55,517 nt of DNA from Chloroflexota bacterium (GTDB taxonomy: Bacteria > Chloroflexota > Anaerolineae > Promineifilales > Promineifilaceae). Shown piece after piece: positions 35,713 through 43,388 of this stretch. Within the stretch, counting starts at the first letter, position 1, and each line of letters begins with the position of its first letter. Under the pieces are notes generated by a model. That model ran no database searches, was not told where the DNA came from, and was given only the letters and a program-made list of their open reading frames with translations. The stretch covers positions 1-55,517 of the forward strand of contig JAKQCM010000347.1 in the NCBI GenBank assembly GCA_029559155.1, in the 5' to 3' direction. The position numbers were made by a program, and so were the translations under genes.

Positions 35713-36705
35713 TTACCGGGCGATTCGCTCCAACACAATGACAAGCACAATGCCGACGGCCGTTAACCCGGCGGCAAAGATAAATTCAACCACGCCGGCC
35801 TGAGTGGCGAAATTGGGCAGCACGTTGGCTTGCTGCGACACAAGCAGTTCGCCGTGGCTGTCCAAGACAAAATCCCCAGCGCTGTCGGTCAGCCAGGCCA
35901 CATCCACTTTCCAGGGCCACAATTTACGCAAACTGCCAACCATCAGGCCGATGAGAACGGCGATGGTCAGATCATGGTATTGCTTGAAAAACCAGCCCAA
36001 AATTTGGGCAAACGTAACCAGACCCAAGACGGCCCCCACGCCCACAAGCGCCAGCATGGCAAAATCGCCGGTATTGACCGCCCGCAGGAGATCTTCGTAT
36101 TTGCCCAAGACGAAGAGGATAAACGCCCCGGACAGGCCAGGCAGGATCATGGCGCAGCTTGCCAGCGCCCCGCTGAGAACAAGAAACCACCAGGTATTGG
36201 GGGTTTGCGCCGGCACCAACCCAACAATGATATAGGCAAAAATAGCCCCGCCGACCAAAGTCAGGCGCAGCAGGTTACTCCATTTGGGGATACGTTTGCT
36301 GACGGTATAGGCCGAAGCCAGGACCAGGCCAAAGAAAAAGCTCCAGATATACACCGTCTGATGAACAAGCAGCCATTCTAAGGCGCTGGCCAGGGTAAAA
36401 ATGGCAGTCAAAATGCCCAGGCCAACGGCCAGAAGGAATTGCCAGTTGAGCGCCTGTAACGCGGGTTTGATTTGTAAGCGAAGGGCGGGGCGCAAGAATT
36501 CTGGCCGGCCAATGCTGCGGATGGAGCTGATGAGTTCTTCGTAGATGCCCAGAATGAGGGCCATCGTGCCGCCGGAGACGCCGGGCACAATATCGGATGC
36601 GCCCATGGCCATGCCGCGCAGGGTCAATCCGGCGTAGGACTTCAGGGTTCTTTTGGGGGTTGGGGAAACGGCCGTTTCCTGAGCGTTTTCTGCGGTCGTT
36701 TTCAT
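35713..36705 (-). CDS. DUF368 membrane protein, PopT-type undecaprenyl phosphate translocase
   Basis: A 330-residue protein with about eight to nine membrane helices. The N-terminal signature GASDIVPGVSGGTMALILG (about residues 35-53) and the second re-entrant-like GALASCAMILPGLSGAFIL (about 215) define DUF368. Members of this family have been shown to recycle undecaprenyl phosphate across the membrane, work in which DedA proteins were found to do the same. ATG 36705 has GAGAGG upstream; longer versions would translate the promoter region. It has its own extended -10 promoter. A DedA gene stands less than 2 kb away. Confidence 0.85.
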   Translation of the reverse strand: MKTTAENAQETAVSPTPKRTLKSYAGLTLRGMAMGASDIVPGVSGGTMALILGIYEELISSIRSIGRPEFLRPALRLQIKPALQALNWQFLLAVGLGILTAIFTLASALEWLLVHQTVYIWSFFFGLVLASAYTVSKRIPKWSNLLRLTLVGGAIFAYIIVGLVPAQTPNTWWFLVLSGALASCAMILPGLSGAFILFVLGKYEDLLRAVNTGDFAMLALVGVGAVLGLVTFAQILGWFFKQYHDLTIAVLIGLMVGSLRKLWPWKVDVAWLTDSAGDFVLDSHGELLVSQQANVLPNFATQAGVVEFIFAAGLTAVGIVLVIVLERIAR

Positions 36706-36738
36706 CGAAACCTCTCTCTTGGTGGAATAAAGCGCAGC

Positions 36739-36747
36739 ATTATAACA
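36739..36747 (-). promoter_or_regulatory. Extended -10 promoter for the DUF368 gene
   Basis: TGTTATAAT on the minus strand, an extended -10 with a perfect TATAAT, 33 bases before the ATG. A TTGACG lies 20 bases further upstream, too far for an ideal -35. Confidence 0.55.
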
Positions 36748-36868
36748 CAGGTGGTCAGGTTGCGCGTCAAATGCCCGTCTCGGGTAGCAAAACCTTAATC
36801 CTGGCATAGATTGCTTGCCAAGTTGGTCATCTTGTTTTAACATGTGTTCCTGCTGCTCTGGAAGTACA

Positions 36869-36941
36869 CCTGTTTACAGGAGTAAAAACGGAGTAGCAAA
36901 ACAATTTTAAACCTGATTAACAGAATCCCAAGGGTTAATCA
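36869..36941. promoter_or_regulatory. Two palindromes upstream of the 65-residue protein gene
   Basis: CCTGTTTACAGG (36869-36880), which extends imperfectly to 18 bases, and the inverted repeat TGATTAAC / GTTAATCA (36914-36921 and 36934-36941). They may be operators or leader RNA stems. A possible promoter, TTGCCA (36815-36820), 17 bases, TAACAT, lies before them. Nothing else was seen in the 265-base gap. Confidence 0.4.
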
Positions 36942-36970
36942 AGTAATCATCTGAAACAAGGAAGGGAAAT

Positions 36971-37168
36971 ATGGCTTACAGTTTTACAAACTCAAAAGAC
37001 AGAACCTACTTTTTGCACAAACGGGAAACTACATTGAAGAACGGCCGTCAGCAAACCATCTACTTTTTTGCCAAGGAAGTTAAAGAAGGCGCCATTGATG
37101 ACGTACCTGCCGGTTACACTGTTTCCGAAAGCCGTAATGGCTTGCCAGTTCTGAAGAAAGCTGCCTAA
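36971..37168 (+). CDS. Small conserved-looking protein of 65 residues
   Basis: A compact basic protein beginning MAYSFTNSKDRTYFLHKRE and containing GRQQTIYFFAKEVKEG and GYTVSESRNGLPVLKK. It has no cysteine, membrane helix or signal. A strong GGAAGG ribosome-binding site, a long leader with two palindromes, and a dedicated terminator right after it make it a well-expressed single-gene unit. From memory, similar small proteins occur in actinobacteria, cyanobacteria and Chloroflexota without known function; this was not checked. The two beta-hairpin-like halves suggest a small RNA- or protein-binding fold, but that is a guess. Confidence 0.8.
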   Translation: MAYSFTNSKDRTYFLHKRETTLKNGRQQTIYFFAKEVKEGAIDDVPAGYTVSESRNGLPVLKKAA

Positions 37169-37190
37169 TCAGCGGCCTTTAGCCAGATGC

Positions 37191-37222
37191 AAGCCCCGCT
37201 AGATGTGTTAGCGGGGCTTTTT
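37191..37222 (+). terminator. Intrinsic terminator
   Basis: A 10-bp perfect stem (AAGCCCCGCT, 37191-37200, with 37210-37219) and a 9-base loop, followed by a T-run. It ends the transcript of the 65-residue protein gene. Confidence 0.9.
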
Positions 37223-37247
37223 TATTGCCCCAACCGGCCAAGTCAAG

Positions 37248-38510
37248 ATGCGTTCGTTTGTAGACATCCCGGCAGCTTCTCATTTTTCGCTGCATAATTT
37301 GCCCTATGGCATTTTTAGCCCGCCGAATGGAGAGCCGCCGCGTGTGGGCACGGCCGTTGGCGATTGGGCGCTGGACCTGGCCGTTCTGGCGCAAGCCGGG
37401 CTGCTGGACGATCTGCCGTTTTCCGGCACGGCCGTGTTTGCCCAAAACAACCTGAACGCCTTCATGGCCGGTGGACGGCCGTTCTGGGAACCAACACGCG
37501 CGTTACTACAAACCCTGCTGCAAGCCGATACCCCCACCCTGCGCGATAACCAACAGGTGCGCGATGCGGCGTTTTGGCCGCAAACGGCCGTGACCATGCG
37601 CCTGCCGGCAGCCATTGGCGATTACACCGATTTTTACTCTTCGCTGGAACACGCATACAACGTCGGCGTCATGTTTCGCGGCCCTGAAAATGCCCTCATG
37701 CCCAATTGGCGCCATCTGCCGGTGGCTTATCACGGCCGTGCCAGTTCCATCCTCGTCAGCGGGCAGCCCGTCCGGCGGCCAAACGGCCAAACCCGGCCCG
37801 ATCCGCAAGCGCCGCCCATTATCGGCCCCAGCCAGGAACTGGATTTTGAATTGGAAATGGGCTTCTTTATCGGCCCAGGCAACGATTCAGGCCAATCCAT
37901 CCCTATTTCTCAAGCGCCGGAACACATTTTCGGCCTTGTTTTGGTCAATGATTGGAGCGCGCGCGACATTCAACGCTGGGAATACCAGCCGCTAGGCCCG
38001 TTTCTTGCCAAAAACTTCGCCACATCCATCTCTCCGTGGGTGGTCACGTTAGACGCGCTGCAGCCATTTCGCCGCCCCGCGCCAGACCAGGAGCCAGCGC
38101 CGCTGCCCTATTTGCAGCGCGTCGGCGATTGGGCTTTGGACATTCACCTCGAAACACAGCTACGCCCCTCCGGCGCAGAAACGGCCGCTACCATCTCCCA
38201 ATCCAACCATAAATTCCTTTATTGGGATATTTGCCAGCAGTTGGCGCACCACACAGTGAACGGCTGCGCGCTGCGTCCTGGCGATTTGCTCGCTTCCGGC
38301 ACCATCAGCGGCCCAACGGCCGATTCGGCCGGCTCGTTATTGGAGTTAACGCGGCGCGGCAGCCAGCCGCTGCAACTGCCCAACGGACAGCAGCGCGGAT
38401 TCCTGGCCGATGGCGACGAGGTAATTTTAACTGGCTGGTGCCAGGGGGATGGCTATCGGGTAGGTTTTGGCGAGACGCGCGGTCAAATTTTACCGGCGAC
38501 AGTACTTTAG
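37248..38510 (+). CDS. fahA: Fumarylacetoacetase
   Basis: A 420-residue enzyme that cleaves fumarylacetoacetate to fumarate and acetoacetate, the last step of tyrosine breakdown via homogentisate. Both domains are present: an N-terminal SH3-like domain (LPYGIFSPPNGEPPRVGTAV) and the catalytic domain with DFYSSLEHAYNVGVMFRG (about residues 125-142, metal and catalytic His), RASSILVSGQPVRRPNGQ (about 163), DFELEMGFFIG (about 200) and VNDWSARDIQRWEY (about 235). The length is that of the eukaryotic-type enzyme. No other tyrosine-catabolic gene is nearby. ACGGCCGT occurs five times. Confidence 0.93.
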   Translation: MRSFVDIPAASHFSLHNLPYGIFSPPNGEPPRVGTAVGDWALDLAVLAQAGLLDDLPFSGTAVFAQNNLNAFMAGGRPFWEPTRALLQTLLQADTPTLRDNQQVRDAAFWPQTAVTMRLPAAIGDYTDFYSSLEHAYNVGVMFRGPENALMPNWRHLPVAYHGRASSILVSGQPVRRPNGQTRPDPQAPPIIGPSQELDFELEMGFFIGPGNDSGQSIPISQAPEHIFGLVLVNDWSARDIQRWEYQPLGPFLAKNFATSISPWVVTLDALQPFRRPAPDQEPAPLPYLQRVGDWALDIHLETQLRPSGAETAATISQSNHKFLYWDICQQLAHHTVNGCALRPGDLLASGTISGPTADSAGSLLELTRRGSQPLQLPNGQQRGFLADGDEVILTGWCQGDGYRVGFGETRGQILPATVL

Positions 38511-38536
38511 CCCTCTTTTTGCATTTGTGGGGTGTA

Positions 38537-38545
38537 TGTTATGAT
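38537..38545 (+). promoter_or_regulatory. Candidate promoter for the DedA gene
   Basis: TGTTATGAT, an extended -10, with TTGCAT 15 bases upstream of the hexamer (38519-38524). The predicted start would leave a leader of about 60 bases that contains an ACGGCCGT. Confidence 0.4.
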
Positions 38546-38611
38546 AGCCAACTGATTAAACCATTTTGGGGAAACGGCCGTTGCCCCAAAATGAATACAA
38601 CAAGGTGAACT

Positions 38612-39268
38612 ATGGAATTGTTACGAACCGTATTTGATTTTTTCTTACATCTGGACGTATATCTGAATGAGATCATTCAGGCTTACGGCATTTGGACCTA
38701 TGCGCTGCTCTTTCTCGTCATTTTTATGGAGACAGGTTTTGTTGTTACGCCATTTTTGCCGGGGGATTCGCTGCTCTTTGCCGCCGGCGCTTTTGCCGCG
38801 GCCGGCTCGCTGAACATCTGGGTGCTGTTTATTCTGCTGTTTTCAGCGGCCGTGTTAGGCGATACCGTCAATTATTGGATCGGTCATTATGTCGGCCCCA
38901 AAGCCTTCACCGCCGACTCGCGGTTTCTGAAGCGTGAATACATGGATCGGACCCAGCGGTTTTATGACAAACACGGCGGGAAAACCATCGTATTGGCCCG
39001 GTTTGTGCCCATTGTGCGCACGTTTGCGCCGTTTGTGGCGGGCGTGGGGCAAATGCATTACGGCCGTTTCTTTTCATTCAACGTGCTGGGCGGCTTTTTA
39101 TGGACCAGCATCTTCCTCTTTGGCGGCTACTTTTTCGGCAATATCCCCATCATCCAGGAAAATTTCGAATTCGTCATTGTCGTCATTATCCTCATTTCTG
39201 TCGTACCGATGGGTATCGAATATATACGCGGCCGTCGTCGGCACGAGATTACCGAAGAACCGATTTAG
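38612..39268 (+). CDS. DedA family membrane protein
   Basis: A 218-residue protein with about five membrane segments, of the SNARE-associated/VTT group. Diagnostic motifs are the acidic METGFVVTPFLPGDSLLF (about residues 45-62) and FVPIVRTFAPFVAGVGQM (about 130-147), followed by FNVLGGFLWTSIFLFGGYFFG. DedA proteins move undecaprenyl phosphate or other phospholipids across the cytoplasmic membrane and affect membrane-potential homeostasis. It has AAGGTG before the ATG. With the DUF368 gene nearby, two different recyclers of the same lipid carrier are within 3 kb. Confidence 0.9.
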   Translation: MELLRTVFDFFLHLDVYLNEIIQAYGIWTYALLFLVIFMETGFVVTPFLPGDSLLFAAGAFAAAGSLNIWVLFILLFSAAVLGDTVNYWIGHYVGPKAFTADSRFLKREYMDRTQRFYDKHGGKTIVLARFVPIVRTFAPFVAGVGQMHYGRFFSFNVLGGFLWTSIFLFGGYFFGNIPIIQENFEFVIVVIILISVVPMGIEYIRGRRRHEITEEPI

Positions 39269-39280
39269 TCGGAATATCTC

Positions 39281-39309
39281 TTGCCAGACATGGCCGGTCG
39301 TGATATATT
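39281..39309 (+). promoter_or_regulatory. Promoter of rplS
   Basis: TTGCCA (39281-39286), a 17-base spacer and TATATT (39304-39309) with an extended TG. The predicted transcription start is near 39316, about 80 bases before the rplS ATG. Confidence 0.65.
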
Positions 39310-39317
39310 CTGCCTCC

Positions 39318-39340
39318 TAACCCGCCTGTCGGGTTATTTT
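39318..39340 (+). terminator. Terminator-like hairpin in the rplS leader or after dedA
   Basis: A 7-bp stem (TAACCCG, 39318-39324, with CGGGTTA, 39330-39336), a 5-base loop and four T residues. A second hairpin (GCTTCT, 39344-39349, with AGAAGC, 39361-39366) follows. It either ends the dedA transcript or forms the very start of the rplS transcript as a regulatory leader. Both uses are possible. Confidence 0.6.
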
Positions 39341-39396
39341 TATGCTTCTGTTAAATGAGTAGAAGCCTGCATCACACTATGTCGGAGAATTAGGTC

Positions 39397-39753
39397 ATGT
39401 CTGATTTGTTATTACAAGCTTTTGATAAAGAAGCAAAAAAAGATTTACCGGATATGTACGTTGGCGATAACGTCACTGTTCATTTACGCATCAACGTGGG
39501 CGAACGGAACGAACGTATTCAGGTTGTCCGTGGTATCGTCATCCGTCTGCGCAAAGGCGGCATTAACCAGAATTTTACCGTTCGGCGTATTGCCGCCAAC
39601 GGCATTGGCGTTGAGCGCACCTTCCTGATGCAATCGCCACGCATCGAGAAAATCGAAGTACATCGTCACGCGCATGTACGCCGGGCGCAACTTTACTATC
39701 TGCGGGAACGCACTGGTAAGTCTGCCCGTCTGCGCGAAAAGCGGATTTACTAG
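39397..39753 (+). CDS. rplS: Large ribosomal subunit protein bL19
   Basis: A 118-residue protein of the 50S subunit at the 30S-50S interface. Diagnostic stretches are VTVHLRINVGERNERIQVVR (about residues 28-47), FTVRRIAANGIGVERTF (about 60) and VRRAQLYYLRERTGKSARLR near the end. The start has GGAG and AGG sequences upstream. It is transcribed alone rather than with rpsP-rimM-trmD, from its own promoter, with a terminator at 39848-39877. It has no ACGGCCGT. Confidence 0.96.
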   Translation: MSDLLLQAFDKEAKKDLPDMYVGDNVTVHLRINVGERNERIQVVRGIVIRLRKGGINQNFTVRRIAANGIGVERTFLMQSPRIEKIEVHRHAHVRRAQLYYLRERTGKSARLREKRIY

Positions 39754-39847
39754 ATACCACGCACCGTTTCGCGTTCCCGGGCTGCTGCTTTTCAAGCATT
39801 GGCCATTTCTTGAAATAGCCGCCAGAACGATTTCAAATAATTAGACT

Positions 39848-39877
39848 GGGTGAAAGATACATGCTTTCACCCTTTTT
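39848..39877 (+). terminator. Intrinsic terminator of rplS
   Basis: A 9-bp perfect stem (GGGTGAAAG with CTTTCACCC) and a 7-base loop, followed by five T residues. The next gene starts 19 bases later. Confidence 0.88.
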
Positions 39878-39895
39878 GCTTTCCAGAGGTTAAGT

Positions 39896-40651
39896 ATGTC
39901 GCTTGCAAATGGAGTGTCCAAACCGATCATCGGCTGCACAATGTATCGTCATCAGGGGTCTGAATCGGGGTCGCTGGCAATGATGGCGCTGACAGAAGCC
40001 TATATCCAGGCGATTCAGCAGGCCGGCGGAATCCCAATTATGATTCCGATTGATCTGGACACGCCCGATTTAGCGCGTGTGTTCGACGTGGTGGATGCTG
40101 TGCTGCTGCCGGGCGGCGGAGATGTGGACCCGGCGTTTTATGGCACGCCAATGAGCGATCTGGTTAAGCGAATCGATCAGGATCGGGATCGGGTAGAGAT
40201 TTGGGCGGCGCAAACGGCCGTAGCCCAGAAAAAACCATTGCTGGCCATTTGTCGGGGGCATCAGGTGCTGAATGTTGCCCTGGGCGGGACATTATGGGCT
40301 GATTTGCCCAGCCAGATGCCCGGCGTGCTGCCGCACGATTTCGACAATACGCACCCACGCAATTATGCCGCTCATTCGGTAAGCATCGCGCCAGATTCGC
40401 ATCTGGCCGGTTATTTGGGGGCGACGGAAACGGCCGTTAACAGCCTGCACCATCAGGGCATACGTGATCTCGCGCCGGACCTTCGCGCCGTCGCCACCGC
40501 GCCCGATGGCCTGATTGAGGCGGTTGAAGTGCCGGATCACCCATTTGCCATTGGCGTGCAATGGCATCCAGAGTGGCTGGTGGGCGATAACCCGACCATG
40601 GTGCGTTTATTCCGGGCATTTGTAACGGCAGCGGGCGACGGCCGTTCCTGA
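39896..40651 (+). CDS. Gamma-glutamyl-gamma-aminobutyrate hydrolase-like protein (peptidase C26)
   Basis: A 251-residue class I glutamine amidotransferase-like hydrolase. The nucleophile elbow is ICRGHQVLNVALGGTL (Cys at about residue 123) and the catalytic His/Glu is in VQWHPEW (about 223). The N-terminal PIIGCTMYRH and VLLPGGGDVDPAFYG match PuuD-type enzymes, which hydrolyse gamma-glutamyl-GABA in putrescine breakdown. No other putrescine gene is nearby, so the substrate is uncertain. AGAGG precedes the ATG. An ACGGCCGT lies at the very C-terminus (encoding GDGRS). murI follows after 13 bases. Confidence 0.85.
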   Translation: MSLANGVSKPIIGCTMYRHQGSESGSLAMMALTEAYIQAIQQAGGIPIMIPIDLDTPDLARVFDVVDAVLLPGGGDVDPAFYGTPMSDLVKRIDQDRDRVEIWAAQTAVAQKKPLLAICRGHQVLNVALGGTLWADLPSQMPGVLPHDFDNTHPRNYAAHSVSIAPDSHLAGYLGATETAVNSLHHQGIRDLAPDLRAVATAPDGLIEAVEVPDHPFAIGVQWHPEWLVGDNPTMVRLFRAFVTAAGDGRS

Positions 40652-40664
40652 TCAATCAACCAAG

Positions 40665-41516
40665 ATGGAGAATAAGGCAGCCTCCCAAAACCCCATTGGC
40701 ATATTCGATTCCGGTGTCGGCGGGCTTTCGGTATTGAACGAACTGCGCCGCCTGCTGCCCCAAGAAAATCTGCTCTACGTCGCCGATCAGGCGCACGTCC
40801 CCTATGGCAGCCGCCCGCTCGATGAAATCCGCCGCTTTAGTGAAGCCATCACCCATTTTTTGCTGGTCCATAAGGCCAAATTAATTGTGGTCGCCTGCAA
40901 TACCGCGTCGGCGGCGGCTCTGACCAATCTGCGAAATATCTTTCCCGCCGTGCCCTTTGTCGGCATGGAACCGGCGGTAAAACCGGCGGCGCGCCAGACG
41001 CAAAGTGGCAGGGTGGGTGTTTTAGCCACGGCAACCACGTTCGCCAGCGAGCGATACGCCGACTTGATGGCGCGTTATGCCCGCGAGGTTGTTGTTTGGG
41101 AAGACCCTTGCCGGGGGTTGGTGGATTTGATCGAAAGCGGCGAGGTTGACACGCCGGTAACTATGACCCTTTTACAGGACATTCTTGATCCTATGTTGGC
41201 CTCCGGAGTGGACACGCTGGTATTGGGCTGCACGCATTATCCATTTGTGATTCCCCTGCTGCGGCAGATTAGCGGCCCTGAGGTCATGATCATTGACCCT
41301 GCGCCAGCTATTGCCCGCCAGGTGGAGCGCGTTTTGCAACAGAATGAAAAATTAGCTTCCACATCAGCTGCCGGTGAAGTGCGCTTATTTACAACCGGAG
41401 CGGCGGGTTTGTTTACGGGGCAGGTCCGGGGGCTGTTGGGGATGAGCGAAAGGGGAGAAACGGCCGTTTGGCGCCAGGACGGAAATGAATTGGTCTTGCA
41501 ATCCGCCCAAGTTTAA
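40665..41516 (+). CDS. murI: Glutamate racemase
   Basis: A 283-residue enzyme that makes D-glutamate for peptidoglycan. The Asp motif IGIFDSGVGGLSVL (about residues 12-25), the first catalytic Cys in VVACNTASAA (about 83) and the second in VLGCTHYPF (about 195) are present, so the protein looks active. It implies a peptidoglycan-containing wall. The ribosome-binding site is weak. The 3' end of the gene contains the promoter of tRNA-Pro. Confidence 0.94.
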   Translation: MENKAASQNPIGIFDSGVGGLSVLNELRRLLPQENLLYVADQAHVPYGSRPLDEIRRFSEAITHFLLVHKAKLIVVACNTASAAALTNLRNIFPAVPFVGMEPAVKPAARQTQSGRVGVLATATTFASERYADLMARYAREVVVWEDPCRGLVDLIESGEVDTPVTMTLLQDILDPMLASGVDTLVLGCTHYPFVIPLLRQISGPEVMIIDPAPAIARQVERVLQQNEKLASTSAAGEVRLFTTGAAGLFTGQVRGLLGMSERGETAVWRQDGNELVLQSAQV

Positions 41517-41523
41517 CTATAAT
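41496..41523 (+). promoter_or_regulatory. Promoter of tRNA-Pro
   Basis: TTGCAA (41496-41501), 16 bases, TATAAT (41518-41523). It overlaps the end of murI, and transcription would start about six bases before the mature tRNA. Confidence 0.7.
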
Positions 41524-41535
41524 CCTCATTCTGTT

Positions 41536-41610
41536 CGGGGCATGGCGCAGCTTGGCTAGCGCGCGCCGTTCGGGTCGGCGAGGTCGTGGGTTCGAATCCC
41601 GCTGCCCCGA
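41536..41610 (+). tRNA. tRNA-Pro (anticodon CGG)
   Basis: A 75-base cloverleaf. The acceptor arm is CGGGGCA with TGCCCCG plus discriminator A. The D stem is GCGC/GCGC with loop AGCTTGGCTA. The anticodon stem is CGCCG/CGGCG with loop TTCGGGT (anticodon CGG), and the T arm is GTGGG-TTCGAAT-CCCGC (GTGGGTTCGAATCCCGC, with one G-T or mismatch pair tolerated). CCA is not encoded. It has its own promoter and terminator. Confidence 0.95.
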
Positions 41611-41619
41611 CAGGTGAAC

Positions 41620-41660
41620 AAAACGGCCGTTTCTTCAGAAGAAACGACCGTTTTCGTTTT
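41620..41660 (+). terminator. Terminator built around an ACGGCCGT copy
   Basis: A 17-base inverted repeat (AAAACGGCCGTTTCTTC with GAAGAAACGACCGTTTT, one mismatch) follows the tRNA by ten bases and is followed by CGTTTT. The left arm contains a perfect ACGGCCGT and the right arm a one-base variant. The remaining bases to 41831 show nothing recognisable. Confidence 0.7.
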
Positions 41661-41831
41661 AAAGCCCTGGCCACGTCAACTGTCGCCACAATCAATTGTT
41701 TCCCGGTAGCTCCACCCGTCCGATCCGGTAATGGCGAGCTTTATCTTGGCGACCTGCCCGTTGTTTGGATTGCCGATGGCGGTTTTGCAAATAAAAAGAG
41801 ATCAGAATACCGCCCAAACGAACCGCAAAGG

Positions 41832-42929
41832 TTACAAAACATTGCGGCGAGCTATCTCCTTCCTGACCACAGGGGCAACTTTTGTGCCCAACAATTCAAT
41901 CGCCCGCAGCACCTTTTCATGCGGCATTGTGCCGACGCTTACTTGCAGCAAAAACCGCTGATGTTTGAATATCTCATGCTGAATTAAGATTTTCTCAATC
42001 ACTTCATCCGGGCTGCCGATGAAATTGGCGCCACGCAGGCTGCATGACCCGTCGAACTGCTGGCGGGTCATGGGCGGCCAACCTCGCTCCCGACCGATTT
42101 TATTCATGGTCTGCTGAAAAATGGGGAACGCTTCGTCACGGGCTTGCTGCGAGTTGTCGGCGATAAAGCCGTGGGAATTGATGCTTACGGGCATGTGGCC
42201 GGGTTGATGCCCGGCCTGCAGCGCTGTCCGGCGATAGAGGGACACCAGGGGCGCAAACTGCTCCGGCATTCCACCAATGATGGCGATGGCTAATGGCAGC
42301 CCCAAAGTTGCGGCGCGTATCACCGACTCAGGCGTACCGCCGACAGCCACCCAAACAGGCAGCGGGTCTTGTAACGGCCGTGGATAAACCCCCAAATTAT
42401 CTAACGATGCCCGGTGTTTGCCCGACCAACTGATACGTTCCGAGCGACGAATGGTTAGCAGCAGGTCCAGCTTTTCGGCAAACAGCGTGTTGTAATCGTG
42501 CAGATCGTACCCAAAGAGAGGAAAGGATTCGATAAACGAGCCACGACCGGCCATGATTTCGGCACGGCCGTTCGACAACAAATCTAACGTAGCAAAATCC
42601 TGAAACACACGTACCGGATCGTCAGAACTAAGCACCGTAACGGCGCTGCTCAAACGAATGGCTTGGGTTCGTGCGGCGGCCGCTGCCAAAATCACGGCCG
42701 GCGCCGACGAAACAAAATCAGGCCGGTGATGTTCTCCCAAGGCAAACACATCTAACCCTACCTGATCGGCCAATTCAATTTCCGCCAGCAAATTGCGCAA
42801 CCGCTGCGCCGGGCTAATTTGCTGCCCGGTATGCGGGTCCGGCGTCAATTCGGCAAAAGAATACAGGCCAATTTCAAATTCCGGTTGGGTGGCTTGCGGG
42901 TGCGAGTCGTTTTCAGTTTGGGGTAACAT
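41832..42929 (-). CDS. LLM-class flavin-dependent oxidoreductase
   Basis: A 365-residue luciferase-like monooxygenase that would use reduced FMN or F420. ATG 42929 is chosen for its GGAG upstream. Features are the TIM-barrel strands [18 protein letters not shown] (N-terminus), [18 protein letters not shown] (about residue 60), [25 protein letters not shown] (about 95) and [20 protein letters not shown] (about 125). The C-terminal part has [11 protein letters not shown]. The physiological substrate is unknown. The gene is divergent from the solute-binding protein gene. Confidence 0.88.
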   Translation of the reverse strand: MLPQTENDSHPQATQPEFEIGLYSFAELTPDPHTGQQISPAQRLRNLLAEIELADQVGLDVFALGEHHRPDFVSSAPAVILAAAAARTQAIRLSSAVTVLSSDDPVRVFQDFATLDLLSNGRAEIMAGRGSFIESFPLFGYDLHDYNTLFAEKLDLLLTIRRSERISWSGKHRASLDNLGVYPRPLQDPLPVWVAVGGTPESVIRAATLGLPLAIAIIGGMPEQFAPLVSLYRRTALQAGHQPGHMPVSINSHGFIADNSQQARDEAFPIFQQTMNKIGRERGWPPMTRQQFDGSCSLRGANFIGSPDEVIEKILIQHEIFKHQRFLLQVSVGTMPHEKVLRAIELLGTKVAPVVRKEIARRNVL

Positions 42930-43388
42930 ATGCGCTCCTGGATTATGCCGATTGAGGTAAAAATTTTTCAGATCGAATTTTTCGATACCATCATTCCCTG
43001 CATTCGAGGAAACCTGGGTAACGCCCTTCCTGATTGTGGGCAAAAAATTCAGCCCGACAAAAAGCCACATATCTTTCCATAGGCGTTGTGGCAACGTTTA
43101 CCCTCTCGCTTAAAACAGATTTACCTGGCCAGTATGCTCTCTTCTCGTTCTGAGTGCAATTTTTCACACCAACGAATGGGCAACCATTGCCCAATTTCGG
43201 CTCAATCTAACACTTCAATATACAAAATTCAGACCAAATCCCGCATCAGAACAAAGACAGACTACCAAAAAGGCTTAAATGAGTGATAATAAGCACAATT
43301 ATATAATCTGGCACTTCTTGCAAAATTTATCCGAGTTTCTCAGTTCTCCTTCCTTCATCGCTCTGGCTGATCTATAAGGGGTGTACCA
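42930..43388. other. 459-base intergenic region
   Basis: An A/T-richer stretch between divergent genes, without an ACGGCCGT and without a convincing reading frame. A perfect TATAAT at 43302-43307 could be the -10 of the solute-binding protein gene, giving a leader of about 75 bases, but no matching -35 was found. A short GTTG-TGG-CAAC palindrome occurs near 43086. Nothing else is recognised. Confidence 0.5.

Noticed and set aside
41513-41695. 60-residue minus-strand frame containing GAAGFEPTTSPTRTARASQ
   Set aside because: It is the antisense of tRNA-Pro; the GFEPTTS pattern is a well-known false protein from tRNA genes.
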